A DNA stretch of 64,000 nucleotides, from positions 35,474,359 through 35,538,358 of the forward strand of contig VZDJ01000782.1 in assembly GCA_008694505.1 (NCBI GenBank). The letters run 5' to 3'. Source of the DNA: Cyanoderma ruficeps. Taxonomy: Eukaryota; Chordata; Aves; Passeriformes; Timaliidae. Shown here piece after piece: positions 19,265 through 32,885 of this stretch (the stretch's first letter is position 1; each line of letters starts with the position of its first letter). Both the position numbers and the translations under genes were made by a program. Below the pieces are notes generated by a model, which was not told the DNA's origin, made no database searches, and worked only from the letters and a program-made list of their open reading frames with translations.

Positions 19265-19735
19265 CCTGAAGTTCTGTGTGCACTTCGGGGCAGCTCAGCG
19301 CTAGAAGGACAAACTGTCAGAGTGTGTCCAGAGAAGGGTGACCAAGATGGTGAAAGACCTCAAGGGAAAGTCATACAAGTGGCTGAGGTCACTGTTTCTT
19401 CAGCCCTGAGAAGTGACGGCTGAGGGGTGCCCTCATCACAGCTGACAACTTCCTCAAAGGGGGCAGCGCACAGGGAAGGTGCTGATCTGCTCTGGTGAGG
19501 ATATGAGGAAATGGAAGTGGAACATGAAGCCATGTCAGGGGAATTTCAGACTGGACATTAGGAAAATATTCTTCACTGAGACGGTGGTTGATTACTGGAA
19601 CAGGCTTCCCAGGGAAGTGGTCAGGGTCTCAAGCCCACCAGAGTTCAAGGAGCACCTGGATGACACTAAGTCATACGGTTGAGCTTTAGGGAGTTGGACT
19701 CAATGACCCATCTAACTTTACATGTTTGTATGCTA
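19265..19735 (+). mobile_element. CR1 LINE 3' fragment, older and diverged
   Basis: The stretch keeps the CR1 order: gtgtccagagaagggtgacc, a decayed middle, then a frame reading [20 protein letters not shown] and LPREVV, and a 3' end with gagttggactcaatgacc. It has small deletions and substitutions throughout and no preserved octamer tail at its right end. This indicates an older insertion than the copy near 32.5 kb. Its start is approximate. Confidence 0.85.
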
Positions 19736-22700
19736 AATACTGCATCATTGAATTCCAAGTTAATGGAGACAACAGTATTTAATTCATCCATTCTATACCT
19801 AAACAGTAAGATTCTCTTAACCAAAGGGCATTGCTGGCAGTATAAGATAAAATAATTGCTTAAGAAAAAAAACCCTTAAGACCTCTAGTCAAAGACAAGC
19901 CAACTGGAACACTAGATTTGACATATCACATCGCAAATACAGTATCTTCTTTTGGAAGCTGTGCTTGATATGACACAAAATACTGGTCAAAGGCACAGGT
20001 TTCAGACTGAATCTTGTCAATAGAACTATGCAGTGCATGGGACAGTGAGTGGTGCAGCGAAAGTTCAATTTCCTTCCTCAACCTCTGGTACAACTGTCCG
20101 GATTCCAAGCTTACTTCTTTACGTTTCAATATGAAAGGTAGTATCTGTTCTACTGCCAACAAAAAAATCAGTCACAGCTTCAGATTTAATTGGCCATACA
20201 TAGCAGTAAAATACACATAGTTAAAAACTTTATAACACAAACAATTTCTACCACAAGTTCACATACTCAGACTATAAAGTGTACTAACCAAAGGAAACAA
20301 AACTTAAGAAACAAACACTAAGGTGCTTTTGGCATCCCTTAATAAATAAAAACAACCCAAACCCTCACTCTTTGCAATCTGTTCCTAAACCCAGCTTTAA
20401 TATTAAACTAACTTTATATTAACTTTAATACTGTCCATCTCCAAAACTACAGATTTCATTGTCTTCCTATATAGTTTATACAATAAGCTTCTCTGAAATG
20501 AAAACAAACTGGTGAGACTGAGAACATCAACTTCTTCTGTTTTAGAAATACAAATTTATTCCACTGCTACTTCCAGAAAGAAAGCATATTTAGTAAGACC
20601 TTTTAAATAAATGAGTTATGGTTGAGTAACAGCGCTGAAGAGACCTGGACAATGCACGTTGCACAGGCCACCTGCAAGGAAGTCAGTCTGACCTACAAAA
20701 AGAGCAGTGAAATGCCCAGCTTTAATGAGCTCAGCCAAACAGCTAACTCCTTCAGTGAGAGCAACATTTCGTGCCATTATTTTGTAAAGAAAATTCAACA
20801 CAGGGAAATGTGATCATATTTAAACTGCAAATAAATATTCTACAGAAAAGAACAATTATGAGTTCAAGGCACATCAGGCATGAAAAAGCACAAGTGAGTA
20901 GTTTGGGGTTTTATGATGTGGTGTGCAATCAGATATCTACACAATGTTACAAATTATACATTTCACTAACTCTTGATGAAAGTGCTAGTAACTCAAGTAT
21001 TTGACTTGAAACTATGGCTTACATATTGTCTGATCCACACCAAGATACTGTTCAAGAAACTCAAGAAACTTATCTACAGAAATAAAATAGTTTACTTCCC
21101 TCTCTTGTTCAGAAGAGTCCAAGCACTAAGCAGGCCTGGCCTCAGGAGACAGAGAGAGCAGAGCATCAGCGTAACTGGCATCGTTCACCCTTGTTTATCA
21201 CTGTGCACACACATTTATTCCATGGGGCTCTCCTCCACAATATGAGGCTGTACTGGCATTGGGAACTGTAACCATCAATTCCATTGACCAGAAATTGTTT
21301 GAATACTCCAGCTGTTACCATACTCAGTTACAGACTAAAACTGCTCAGTTTGGTGAGCATTCGCCTCTTCCCAGTTCTTCAGCACACACATCTGGTTAAG
21401 TCAACCAACATCTGAGAAGCATATAAAAAAAATGAAAGAAAGTTTGACTGAAGTACTGACTGGTGGAGTCTGTCCTGTCTTTTAAGGTAGAAAAGACTGA
21501 TGCAATCTTCTATCATGGCCAGTTAGCTATCAGTTGTGTGAAATTTAAGTCCCTAGTTAGCTTTGAACAAATTTCACATGAAAGCACTGTACTAGAAGCT
21601 TTATATTGGTTATTTTTTACTTTCATAATAAAAAAGGGAATGGTCTTTCTTACCACTCCCCTCTTCAAGAGATGATGTCAAGACATTTTTAACAGTCTCT
21701 TGGACAGTAACCGGAATCAAGGCTGCTAAAGCACTGGGAATTTATCAGTCAATCCATAGAAGAAACCCAGTCCTAGCAACAAGCAATAGTTACTAGAGGA
21801 AAAGAAAAAGGGGCATGCTTTTTCCTGTTCCCCAAATTCCTTTAAGAAGATAAGATTTCAAGACCTTTTTATTTCACATCCTTCAATCCTCCAATCTAAC
21901 TTTCACTAAGGCTAATAGTTGCCTGAACACCATAATCTAAATTCATTTGAGAATCCTCAGAATATCCTGCCATGCCTTTTGAACCTGCACCATGAAAGTA
22001 AGGTTTCCTATCACTCTGAAGCATTTTGACATCTGAGTTTCACCTTGAGTGTTTGCTTTGTATGGGGCGCTGGCAATGTGGGAGGGAACTGAAATAGATT
22101 TAAGAGTTGTATTTCCAGAGCTGGAAACCCAGCAATGTTTTCTGGTAGGTTTATAGATAGGAGTTTCTCACACATTCTCTTCAGCATACAGACAAGTGAC
22201 AATAGTAAGACAGGCTCTTCAGAAAGCTTCATCTCCTGAAGTCCTGGTAAATCCAGGCCTCTTAAGGTAAAAGGCTAGAGGAGCCAGATAAGCCATGTCT
22301 CATGTAATCTGATATGCCACCTTCCTTTTCCTGCACAGAGGGGTCACATTCAAGAGCTTTTACAGATTAACACAATGAACTAAGACCATCAACACAGATA
22401 TATACAGCAACTTCCACAGTCCATATAAAATGTTTGTCACCAGCAGAGGGGGAAAGGTACTAGAGAGATCAAAAGAAAAATAATGAGAGTAACACTTAAG
22501 TCTCACTTACAGAAATAACTCATATATAAGGGTATATTTTTAAAATACATTTCTACACATAAAATATAAATAAATATATATTTTTAAATCGCAATGCTAA
22601 CAATGCATTTTATTATCCAATATTATCTAATGAAAAGGAGGGTTTAAAAAGTGTTGACTGTGGGCCTTATTTTGACAGTTTATCATTATTTCTTCAATTA

Positions 22701-24207
22701 TGTCTGAACACAGATTATATGTCAGCTTAATCCTATGAAGCTAGCCATGATTTAGAATTTAAATCTTCATATACACTAGCAGTTTTTTCTCAGATTCTCC
22801 TAGCAACTGCCATCGGCATAAAGCAAATCCGATTTCAGCAACATTTGAAGATATTTTATACCTTCATAGAGATTTTTTTTTTTCTGAGATATCAGAACAG
22901 CTATAGGGGGTGAGTGGTCAGGGAGTGAAATACAGCACAGGCATCCCCTTTACTCAGGACTGTAAGTTTTTAGAATTCAGAAGCACAGAATGTAAAACAA
23001 TAATGCACAGTTTCACACCAAGTTTAGGCTGTATTCATTTCAAGACATACTTAACAAAAAACTGATTCCTGACTAACAGGGCGTGTGTTTGCAAGTGTTT
23101 AAAAAAGAAGAAAAGCCTTGTTAAAATCAAGAAACCGAAAACAGAAGCTAGAGAAACAGGGTTAAAGATTACTAGCCATAGACAAAGCCTCACCTTTAGC
23201 CTTTCTTCCAAAAGGAAGACTAAGCTTCACTGAGAACTGGACCCCAGCTGGATCCCAATTTCCACAACATGACCCGTGGAGCGGCTCATACACCTATACA
23301 AAAGCATAGAAAAGGAAAAAGAGAGGCCTGTTCACCTAAAGAATTATTTCTATAGATCCTTCTCAGAGTACCCTATTGGTAAATCTAGTCAGACATTTTG
23401 TTGGAGAAGCTGAGGAGAAAGGGGACATAGGGCAAGGACAGACCAGAGGGTCTGGGAAGCAGGTACACTACATTCTAGGACAAGAATCAGAGCAAAGAAA
23501 CCAGCCCAGTCGTCCAAGTGCCAGACTTGAGTTCATGCCTGGTTTTTCTTTCCTGGTGCCAAGTGCAAATGGGAGGACTGCTATGGAGGATATGTATTCA
23601 TTCCTCAGACAGCACTGAAGGAAAGGAGCTTCTCATATTATTCTCTTAATGGCCATTTCAGGCATGCTCATGCAAGAGGCTGATCAGATAAAATGGAGCA
23701 CCTGATGGAAGCCAGTAGATCTCACCTGTGAAATGCCACCTCACAGAATTAGGGTCTATGAATGAGAAACATCTTTGGAGAGACACAAGGAAGTCTCATC
23801 ACACCCTCACCCCCTGCTCCCCACCTTCCCCAGCTGAAAGGAAGATGATGTCAACACAGAGCATAAGGAGGGGAGGTCCACAGAGTATCTCTGGGAACAG
23901 GGAGAGGGATGTGGGAAGTAAGACTGGCAGATGGCAACTGAAGGCAAATGGAGTTTAAGTCCTACAGAGGAGGAGATTTTTAGCAGCTCTGGAGAGGCCC
24001 TTATTTTGGAAAGAAAACAGTTAACAGCCCTCTCTCCGCTGCATTGGTGAAATGCCAGAAGCACTTTGCTAAAGTTCACATAAGCATGGGGGAAATGGAA
24101 CTTCAAACATCTGGAGTATGGAGGTCAGACAGCGCTGCAGAAGCAGCTGGCCTGCACACAGGAGGCGGCTGTCTGCCAGGACATCAGTGAGTGAAGAGGT
24201 GGGATGG

Positions 24208-24300
24208 GTCTGTGGCTAAAAGCAAGAGCCTGAAAAACGGCAGATTGAAGTTCTATTCCTGGCTCTGCCAGACTTCCTGTGCTATGCCAAGCCAGGAGCT
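24208..24300 (+). repeat. MIR-like core fragment
   Basis: The words tgtggctaaaagcaagagcc and, 22 bases on, ttctattcctggctctgcca followed by cttcctgtg match the MIR core (gtggttaagagc, then ttcgaatcctggctctgcc, then gctgtg) in order and spacing. The right-hand part is lost. Confidence 0.45.
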
Positions 24301-26414
24301 CTGCTGCTTGGGCTTGGAGCTGCGCACCTGCAGCAGTGTCAGGAATAGACAGAGTACAGGTGGGCACAGGTACAGGCAGCACTGCTGCAGCTGCCTGCTC
24401 TGGGCACAGTGACACTGTGACACACAGACAGCCCAGATTTCTCTGTTAAACATCTTCCACTGATGTTTTTAATTGCTAATGAATATGTGAGTTACAGATA
24501 ATACTTCCTGTATTTTTGGGAAAACCTACTGCCAATTTTAACCATTTGAGCCATTTAAATGTGCATACACTGCAGTAAGAAGCACATTATGAACATTATT
24601 CATTAAAAAAAAGCACTAGCCCTCCAATGACCTGTGATACATGTTTATATGGAGTACAACAATTTTTTAATGTCCTAGATATCTTTCTTTTCTTTCAAAT
24701 GCAACTGCTATTTCAATGCCTTCTTTAAGAGCTTGAGCATGATAAACAGATAGAAAAAAATGCATCACTAATGTAGTTATCTGTGGGAAGACACAGAGAA
24801 GAGGAGACAAGGCATTTATCTCTACCTCCCTCCTAAAGGCTACGGCTTTTCAGCATCCAATGTCAGGAGTGGGAGAAAGAGAGAGAAATAGCTTCCATGG
24901 TGTTATTCTCTGTTCTGACACAAAATCCCCAATCGCTCTAGAATATGGTTTCCAGTATTTGCAGGAGATTCAGCTGCGGCTGAAGCTCACACCCCACCAC
25001 TTCCCAAGCACTGCACAACAGGAAGTACAGACCCAGCTCCGCATGAGATCAAAACTACAGCACATGGCAAATTAACAACTGGTAACCACTCATTGAGTTT
25101 CACACTGTGACAAACATCTTTCTTAATGTCAGTTCTTTTACTCAGCCCTTCCTCTGACCCACCACCTCCCCTTCACCAAGAGAGGACTCCAATAAGAGAA
25201 CTATCAAGGTACATCCCCTCTCCTCTAGCATTCTATACAGTGAACTGAACAGACATTTCAATGCTTAACTAACATCAGTTGCTGATTAAAATCAGTCTTT
25301 AAAGTGGAAGACACTTCAAAAGAGAAGCGTTTCAACAGTACAATCTGATGGATTTTCAACAGAGCAACATTTGGGATGTGTAGTCATGTTACATTTGTAT
25401 TCAGCCCTAAAAAGCACAAAAAGCAGATAAATGCTTTTGATTATGCAAAGTCAAAATTGCAGCTGTATGTGTAAGTGTATTTCAGCCTGTGAAATTAGGT
25501 ATCAATTCAATTCAATTTTTTTTTTCTGGGTATTCCTGAAGATAGGCATGACTAAGTCAATTCAAAAGAAAAAAAGAAGAAAAAGAAACTAAATATGCTT
25601 ATGCAAGCTTCCACATAAGAGTTCCAACATTTTAAAGTAGCTGATTGAGTCCCTCTTTTCCTTACTGGAAGCAGTGCACTTGTCTAGAATTAAACAAAAC
25701 ATACAAACCTAAATATATTTTTGACTGTAGGAAAGCACAACAGAAAGGAAAAATTAAACGGCTTCTTCAGTAGTTTGGACTCACTAAAGAACCACCAAGG
25801 GAGTAGAACAAAACTGTATGTCAAACGAAAAGCATTTTGTGTGCCAAAAATAGCAACTTCACAGGAGATGAACATGTGCAATTGCAAAGAGCACTGCAGG
25901 TGGCTGAAAAGGAAACCATCTAAAAAAAGCCGATGATAAATAAACTCAAAAGAACAAGTCTGAATTTTCTGAAAGTTTGTCTGAGGTAAGAAGCTGATAA
26001 AACTGTAATAATGACAAGTCATGCTCATGCCTGAACAACAACAACAAAAAAAGGCCCAAAGCCCAATACTTCACATTTAGTTTTAAGTTGGCAAGTCAAA
26101 CTGGGAAGAGCATGGAACAGAACTCACACCAAAAGAAAGTGAGCTAATACTGCCTTAGCCTTAATGAATCATCTCTTCAGTGCTTTATTTAATCAGCTCT
26201 AATAGCAAAAATATTTTCCAATAATAAAGGTTACATTACATGGATGGGACAGTGGATTTATTGTATATTTCAAAATAATTATTATGCTAAAGAATAACAA
26301 AACTCACATATAAAAGCTATTCTTTTTTATGATATGTATTTACTTGAACGTGGTCTGGATTCATTTTCAAATACATACTTTTCTTAAAAAATCCCAACCA
26401 TCAAATGACCTAAA

Positions 26415-26470
26415 ACCAACAACAAAACACACGTGCACACATAAATACACAAACACATACACAAAAATAC
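26415..26470. repeat. CA-rich imperfect simple repeat
   Basis: The stretch is made of imperfect ACA/CACA units (acacacgtgcacacataaat and following). It is low complexity and gives rise to artefactual open frames on both strands. Confidence 0.8.
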
Positions 26471-26693
26471 TTCTCCCAAGCACCCCTCTTCTCCACATGA
26501 ATTCAGGGCCTATGAAATGTCTAAGGCTGACAGTTCTGAGAGAGACTGCTTCCCCCACACATAAAACAAGGACATCATATGTTGCAATGATGATGGGTAT
26601 CCTTTAGCTACCTGCAGACATAGTTTGATTACAGATCCCCCAAGGCACCATGCTCCTTCTATCCCTCTTTGATCATATGTCATTTGATGGCAG

Positions 26694-27265
26694 TGATACA
26701 CGCTAGGTGGGAGATTGCCGAGATCTTGGTGCGTCTTCATTGCAGACTAAAGAAGCTGGGTAGTTGCAGAAGTAAAAGTCCTTTATTATATGGCTAAATC
26801 AGCCTCACGAAGGCAGAGTTATTACAGTTCATGCTATTATGCAGAAAGCCTTCTAGCATAAAGTCCCCAAATCCCATGCAGAAGCAGCAGCAGCAACAGC
26901 ATCCATGGTCTGTATTCCATTTGTCGTGGTGGTGGTCCTGCAATCTCCAAGCAGTGTATTTTTATTCTATTTTTAACCAATTAGTTACAAACAGTTCTAC
27001 TACTGCCTTGTTGGACCTATCCAAATCTAACACTGATGTGTGAAAGTAGTCATAATTTCTTGCACAAATTCTACCTATATGACTATCTGTTCTATCTAGG
27101 AATTCTTCATATACCTTCATCTAGGAATGCTAGCGAGGCTATATTATGTTTTCGTTACGTCTAGAACTTATAACTTTGTAAAAGGCGAAGGTACTGAACT
27201 TTAAATTAGGCTCTAGCGCTTTTTGTAACTAACTAATACAGTCTCTTATTTTCTTAAGGCACTTA
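26694..27265 (-). mobile_element. Probable ERV LTR (solo or truncated), boundaries uncertain
   Basis: The minus strand shows an LTR-like layout. There is an upstream U3-like region with several CpGs (about 27.12-27.23 kb), then gcatgggatttggggac, an AATAAA (26782-26787), and about 90 bases of U5-like sequence that ends near a plus-strand tg at 26694. The CpGs suggest an insertion younger than the surrounding intron. No gag, pol or env frame lies beside it. I could not find matching target-site duplications, so both ends are approximate. It runs in the same orientation as ABI1. Confidence 0.55.
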
Positions 27266-27427
27266 AAATATTCTCTATTTATATAAAAAGAAACTTGCAT
27301 TTCTACTTCATTTTTATGTGGATTTATATATTTTAGTTTCTCTGAAGGTATTAACTCAGCCCTCACATTTCTCAGTGCTTCTGAGCCTGTGTGGATGAGG
27401 CCCAGAGGGATTTGCATCCCAAGAGGA

Positions 27428-27470
27428 GATGTGCTGGTTTTCAGCTGGGTCAGCACTGCACCAGGAGTAA
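27428..27470 (+). mobile_element. Possible short remnant of an ERVL-type LTR start
   Basis: The words tgtgctggttttcagctggg resemble the first bases of avian ERVL LTRs (tgtgctggttttggctggg). The similarity fades after about 25 bases, so this may be coincidence or a tiny remnant. Confidence 0.25.
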
Positions 27471-30400
27471 CTCATGAGTATTAATTAAACAGCCATCACG
27501 TGGCTAAAGGCCACACTATCTACACCACAAGCTCTCTTGGATTAGTGCCACAAACACAGCTTGCCCTACACAAAATGTCTATTTCTCATTTCCTAAATGT
27601 TCGAGGGTTGAATATTCCACTTTGTACACAAGAGAACTACTAAAGTTCTGGACTTTTTAAAGATTTTTTTAAATGAAAAAGTAGGCAAGATGCTATAGCA
27701 AACAATTTTGTTGCAGCACTACGAGGTGCTACTCCAGTGGAGTGATAACCACCAGCAGCAGTATTTTTCGTGTCCCCCCTGCCCATCAATATAATAGGAG
27801 GGCAGAAACAATCCTCAGCCACTATAGATTCCAATCTGAAAGTTTTCAGTACACACATTCTACTTTAGAGTTCACTTACTACCCATACTACTATCTTCTG
27901 CATATTGCTGTAGCAAAGAGCTCTTCCATGTCCCTTGAATACCAACACAACTAGGATCTGACAAGTTCCTCACTTTTGTTTTCAAAGACAAATACAGAAC
28001 AAAGCAGATCAACTTTCTGATGCAACCTGTCCTTCCTCAAAACCCCTTCAGCAAGAAGGTACATCAACAGAGGACAAGCTTAGAAGCATCATGAATTTCC
28101 ATCAGCTCAAACTTCTTCCAAAAACTGTGTTTCTGCAGCATTGCATGTGGATGCTTATTAAGCTACTCAGGCAAAAAAGGAGAGTTGACAAAAATTCCCC
28201 CACGTTTCCGAAGACTGTGCTACTATTTTAGACTAAGTCATACAGACTGCTTGCAATTTGGGATATTAAGTAAAAGCAGAAGACAAACAAGCAAATCACA
28301 AGCATGTATGACATTTACCAGTTTAACAGGGTGGGAAAGAAGGGTCAAGCCAGAGATGAAATTGCCAAGGTTGCTCTAATTCTCCATTGCCATTTTTATT
28401 TCCACACACAACTCAAACAGGAAGTTGCACATTGTTTCTGTAAATGGCTTTCCCTTAGCCTCCCAACTCTTGCCCATAACTGATATGAAATATTGCAGTT
28501 ACATCTGTTGGTAACATAAAGATGGCTTCAGAAGTCCTAGCAGCACTTACCCCATACTGAGCCACAACCTTATACACCCAAAACTTCTTCTGACTAAGGC
28601 ATGGCCTACTGGCAGAGTGAGCTTGGCCCAAGAAGAAACTGTGCCATCATTCAGCCCCTCCACCAATATCACATCTCAGGTTTCTACAGGCTCCCACCCA
28701 AAAGCAAGATCTTGACTGAGTCCTGTATAAGAGCACCTGAACGCAAACACTTCAGCCTGATGGCAGGTTAAAAGACAGTACAAGTCTTGAAGAGAAGTCT
28801 TGTGTGTAGGCACAGAGACACAGGCACACCACTATGTCCCTGCTGCTGAATGTATTATCCTACAATTGCTACAGTCAATTCATTAGACTGATGATGTGCT
28901 CAGAAATTAGCCATTTCCACTGTGCAGTTATTAGCATAATGATTAAATATGATTGCAAACACTTGGGGAGAAGCAGAGCATCAGCCACTGGAAAGGACAT
29001 AAGAGAATTAAGCCAGTGAAAGAAGCTGCTGGAAGTCTGCAGTTCTCAAGACCTTGTCTCCAGGATAACTGAGCCCACAGTTCAGGGAATAGGGGACTGA
29101 GAACAAAACACTGCCTGTCACAAGAGAATGGCAGGAAAAAGAAGACTGGCCATCTCCTATTGTCACTTTAGGCAGAAGTTATACATGTGCTACACAAATA
29201 TTGACCATTGAAGTGTTTACAGAACTGAGGAGGGCAGAGGAGTGCCCTGGTGAGGGTGCTCCAAACACCATGCTGGGTTATAAGCCTCTGAACAGCACCA
29301 CAGAGTTTCAAGAGGCAGCTCTACCACTCCACAGTAACAAGCACCACAGATGTGCACAACTGGACACTGATCTGTGCAGTGCTGGACAGCTAAACGCACA
29401 CTGAAGGGTCACTGCATGCCTGCAAGAAACCTGAGTGCACAAGAAAGTGGTAGGGATTGATAAACCATTACCTTAATCAGAGAGGGAGGAGCTCCCAAGT
29501 TCCCCAAGAGATGAAGGGGACAGCACAACACAATTTAATGAGCTACGAAGGAGACAGCTGTGCAAACTTCTGCGGCCTACCTCCCCCAACTGCTTTGGTA
29601 AAGTGGGGAGGTCAATGTACTTTTTGGATTTCAACTGTGTATATCCATTCAGCAATAGAGTGTGTTTACTCCCAGAAGTATACAGCTAATATAAACAACA
29701 ACTACGCATTTGTTTTAAAAACTACCACGACTAAGGAATCTTGACGAACGGGCAGGAGGGGAAGAGTACACAGGAAAATTATCCAAGATCTGCAGACTGC
29801 TCACAATCTGTTTTCCCAGGATGTTTGTTTAAGTCACATAATTGTTTGCAGAACCTCTGCTTTCTAAAAATGCATTTGAAAAAATTCATGCCACATTTTC
29901 TTAAATCAGTTTCTACTGATTAAATGATGCTTTTCAATATTCTCAAAGTAGGAGATCTGTCATTATCCAATAATGACCAGTCAGCAGTGTTCTCTGAAAC
30001 ATATTCTAGGCAAACATTTCACATGAAAAACAGTATCTTAAAATAAGTTTTTCAAATTTTTTTTAAATGTGAGATATATTTAGTCCAAGTATTTCAGCCA
30101 GCTCTAGTAGAGAGCACCTCTGAAGGAATTTCTGCATTGACTGAAGGACTACACATTAGTGCAGCTTAAGAAAATACAGTCTTAAAGTTATTGAGCTGAA
30201 AATAAGATGCTAGTAACTTGGAGTTGTGGTCCCCTCACTCTCCTTTTGCTCCCACGTCTGGACCTCTAGAAGTATGAAGCAAGCTGCGAGTGAAGCTTGA
30301 TGTTGTTGCTGCCAGCCCAGGGGCACACTGCACTCCAGGAGGAATTTGCTGCTTAAAGCAGCAAAATTCCCAGTGACTGAAGTTGAGTTTTCTCAGTGAG

Positions 30401-32470
30401 GGCTTATGGAAACCATCCCCCACTTCCTGAGCTTTTTGTTATTTATTCATGTGCCACAGCCTGAGCTCAGAAAAAGGAAAAACTTGTTATTTTAACTAAA
30501 GCACCATGAACACCCCCAGAAATTCTTTCCTCCAGTTTTAGCATTTGGATGCCAGAGTACCATCAAATGCTACCCCTACATCATGGGTGCTTCAAAGCTG
30601 TAATAGATGCAGCACTTCTGAGACCAGCTGTCATGCTACCATCAAAACAAGGCACTCGCAAACATATCTACAGGTCTGAACACCATCCATAACACAAAAC
30701 CAGATATGCTTAATTACACATCAGTTTAGGATGAGGCTAAACCAGGGATATGCAAGCAGTGAGGTGGTCATCCTTAGTGTGGAGAGTGGAACAAATAAAA
30801 TAAAGGATGACCTGGCTCCTATCAGCTTATAGGTGATATAACCCTATCGGTGCTGGGTCTTAACATGAGATTTAGACTGTACAAGGAAACTAAATCAAAA
30901 TACAGTGGCACAGTTAAGAGATTAGATGGCTGAGAAAGGCTAATTTGTTTCAGGCATTTTTGACTGGACTTCTTTCTTTACCTTAATGACTCATTATGTG
31001 AGGTTAGAATAATTCTGTTATGATTTGGAGGTTCCTCTATTTCCCAAATGGAGATTGTCCTCAATTACTTCAGCACCTCACTCATCACCACAGCAGGCAA
31101 AAAGTGCCCTGAGATGGAGAACTGAATTAATAGAAAATTTCTACCATTATTCCACTCTCAGAAGCCATAATCAGCCAAGACACTTGTGCAGGTCAGCTGC
31201 ATAATTTAAAGACAGATTAAAAATAAGAAAGAAACTTAAGTTTTAATTAAAAGAAATTCAAGAACTATTTAGGGGAATAAACAAATTGCTAGTCCACACC
31301 ACCAGGCACCTTATTAGCTTACCATACACTACCTATGAGCTATTAAAGAGCAAAACATATGTACCCTGCTCAAGAACTTCAGTTAGCACCTTCTTCAGCC
31401 TACCTTACGTGACAGTCTTATCCACAGCAGAATTCATCTTTTCTAGTTATGTACTACATCTGGCCATTGCTGTACCTTGCTCAATACTTGACTTAACAAG
31501 ACACGTAAGAAAATCCTATAAATGGACAAAGAAGAATCAGCTTCCCAAAGATGATGTTTATCTCCTTTCCAGCCAGATAAAGGTTGATTTGTAGTTTGAA
31601 TGGTTATCTTGCAACTTTATATAGCCTAGTTTTGAACACAGTTAAAAAATACTAACTTAAAAAAAAACCCACTAAGACACAGAGTTCAACATGCAAGCAG
31701 AAATTCTTACGTTCAAATAAAGCCTTTCAGTCATTATTCAATTTCCTTGTTTTTATATTTTCAAATGATGGCCCAACTGGCTTTTCCTGAAGCAATGGTA
31801 TGTTTTATTATTTTCATCATGACCCCTCTCAACTCTAAGGTCCCCATCCTACTTGTTCTTACTTTATATTTAGAAGCCTAATAGCTTTTAATCATACCCT
31901 TGCTGCTCCTGGTCTTGCCACACAGAGGAATTTGAGATAGCATGACAAAATCAGGTTGATTATTATTTTTCTCTTGCAAGCAAGGACAGAGAAGCCAGTT
32001 AAAGAAATAGCAAGCCATGCTTCAGTCCTGGTGCGAGACCATGCTGAATTGTATAATTGGATCCATTGTAAATAATCATCCTAGGACAACATGAGAGGGG
32101 AAGAAGCGAATGCTTTTAGGCATGAACAGGTGAAGATACATTAAACATTAGCACTCATACAAGGATACATTAAGAAGTCACAGCTACTCAGCAGATTCTC
32201 AAAGAGAAAGCAAACAACATAAAACCCCCGTGATTCTGTGATCACATTCCTCACATTTTTGTGCCCCTAAGACAGAATTAGGTACAGTATTAGCCAAAAT
32301 CATTAAATAATATTGGTTGGAACCAGAATTTAATATAAGAGAGGAAAATGACAGCTTTAGTAATCTATTTTTTGGAATTAAGAAAGAGGCACACATATTT
32401 TTATGCTGGTTACTTCTACATGCATAGTCAACATTTCAAATAGGAATGACTGAAAAAGCAAATTAAATAG

Positions 32471-32885
32471 CTGGTGAAGGGCTTGGAAAACAAGCCACAT
32501 GAAGAACGATTGAGGGAGCTGGGGTTGTTTAGCCTGGAGAAAAGGAGACTCAGAGGTGACCTTATCACTCTCTACAACTTCCTGAAGGGTGGCTGTAGAC
32601 AGCTGGGAGTTGGTCTCTTTCTCCACGCAGCAACTCACAGAACGAGAGGACACAGTCTTAAGCTGCGTCAAGGGAAATATAGGTTGGATATTAGGAAGAA
32701 ATTTTTCACTGAAAGAGCGATTAGATACTGGAATAGTCTGCCCGGGGAGGTGGTGGAGTCACCATCCCTGGATGTGTTTAAAAAGAGACTGGATGTGGCA
32801 CTCGATGCCATGATCTAGTTGAGGTGTTAGGGCTGGGTTGGACTCGATGATCTTGAAGGTCTCTTCCAACCTACACATTATAAAT
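32471..32885 (+). mobile_element. CR1 LINE 3' end with open ORF2 C-terminus
   Basis: The plus strand holds the last part of CR1 ORF2 and its 3' untranslated region. An uninterrupted frame of about 114 codons (32474-32818) reads [59 protein letters not shown] and [15 protein letters not shown], ending at a TAG. The 3' UTR follows with the conserved ggttggactcgatgatcttg and ccaacct segment. The copy is 5'-truncated, which is normal for CR1. Lack of stops makes it one of the youngest CR1 pieces in the window, but without the polymerase part it cannot encode a working enzyme. It is antisense to ABI1. Confidence 0.93.

Noticed and set aside
27229..27456. 75-codon minus-strand frame beside the LTR
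   Set aside because: It overlaps the LTR flank and the short ERVL-like word. It shows no retroviral or host protein block and is shorter than chance expectation requires.
32378..32671. 97-codon minus-strand frame
   Set aside because: It is the antisense shadow of the CR1 3' end and has no independent meaning.
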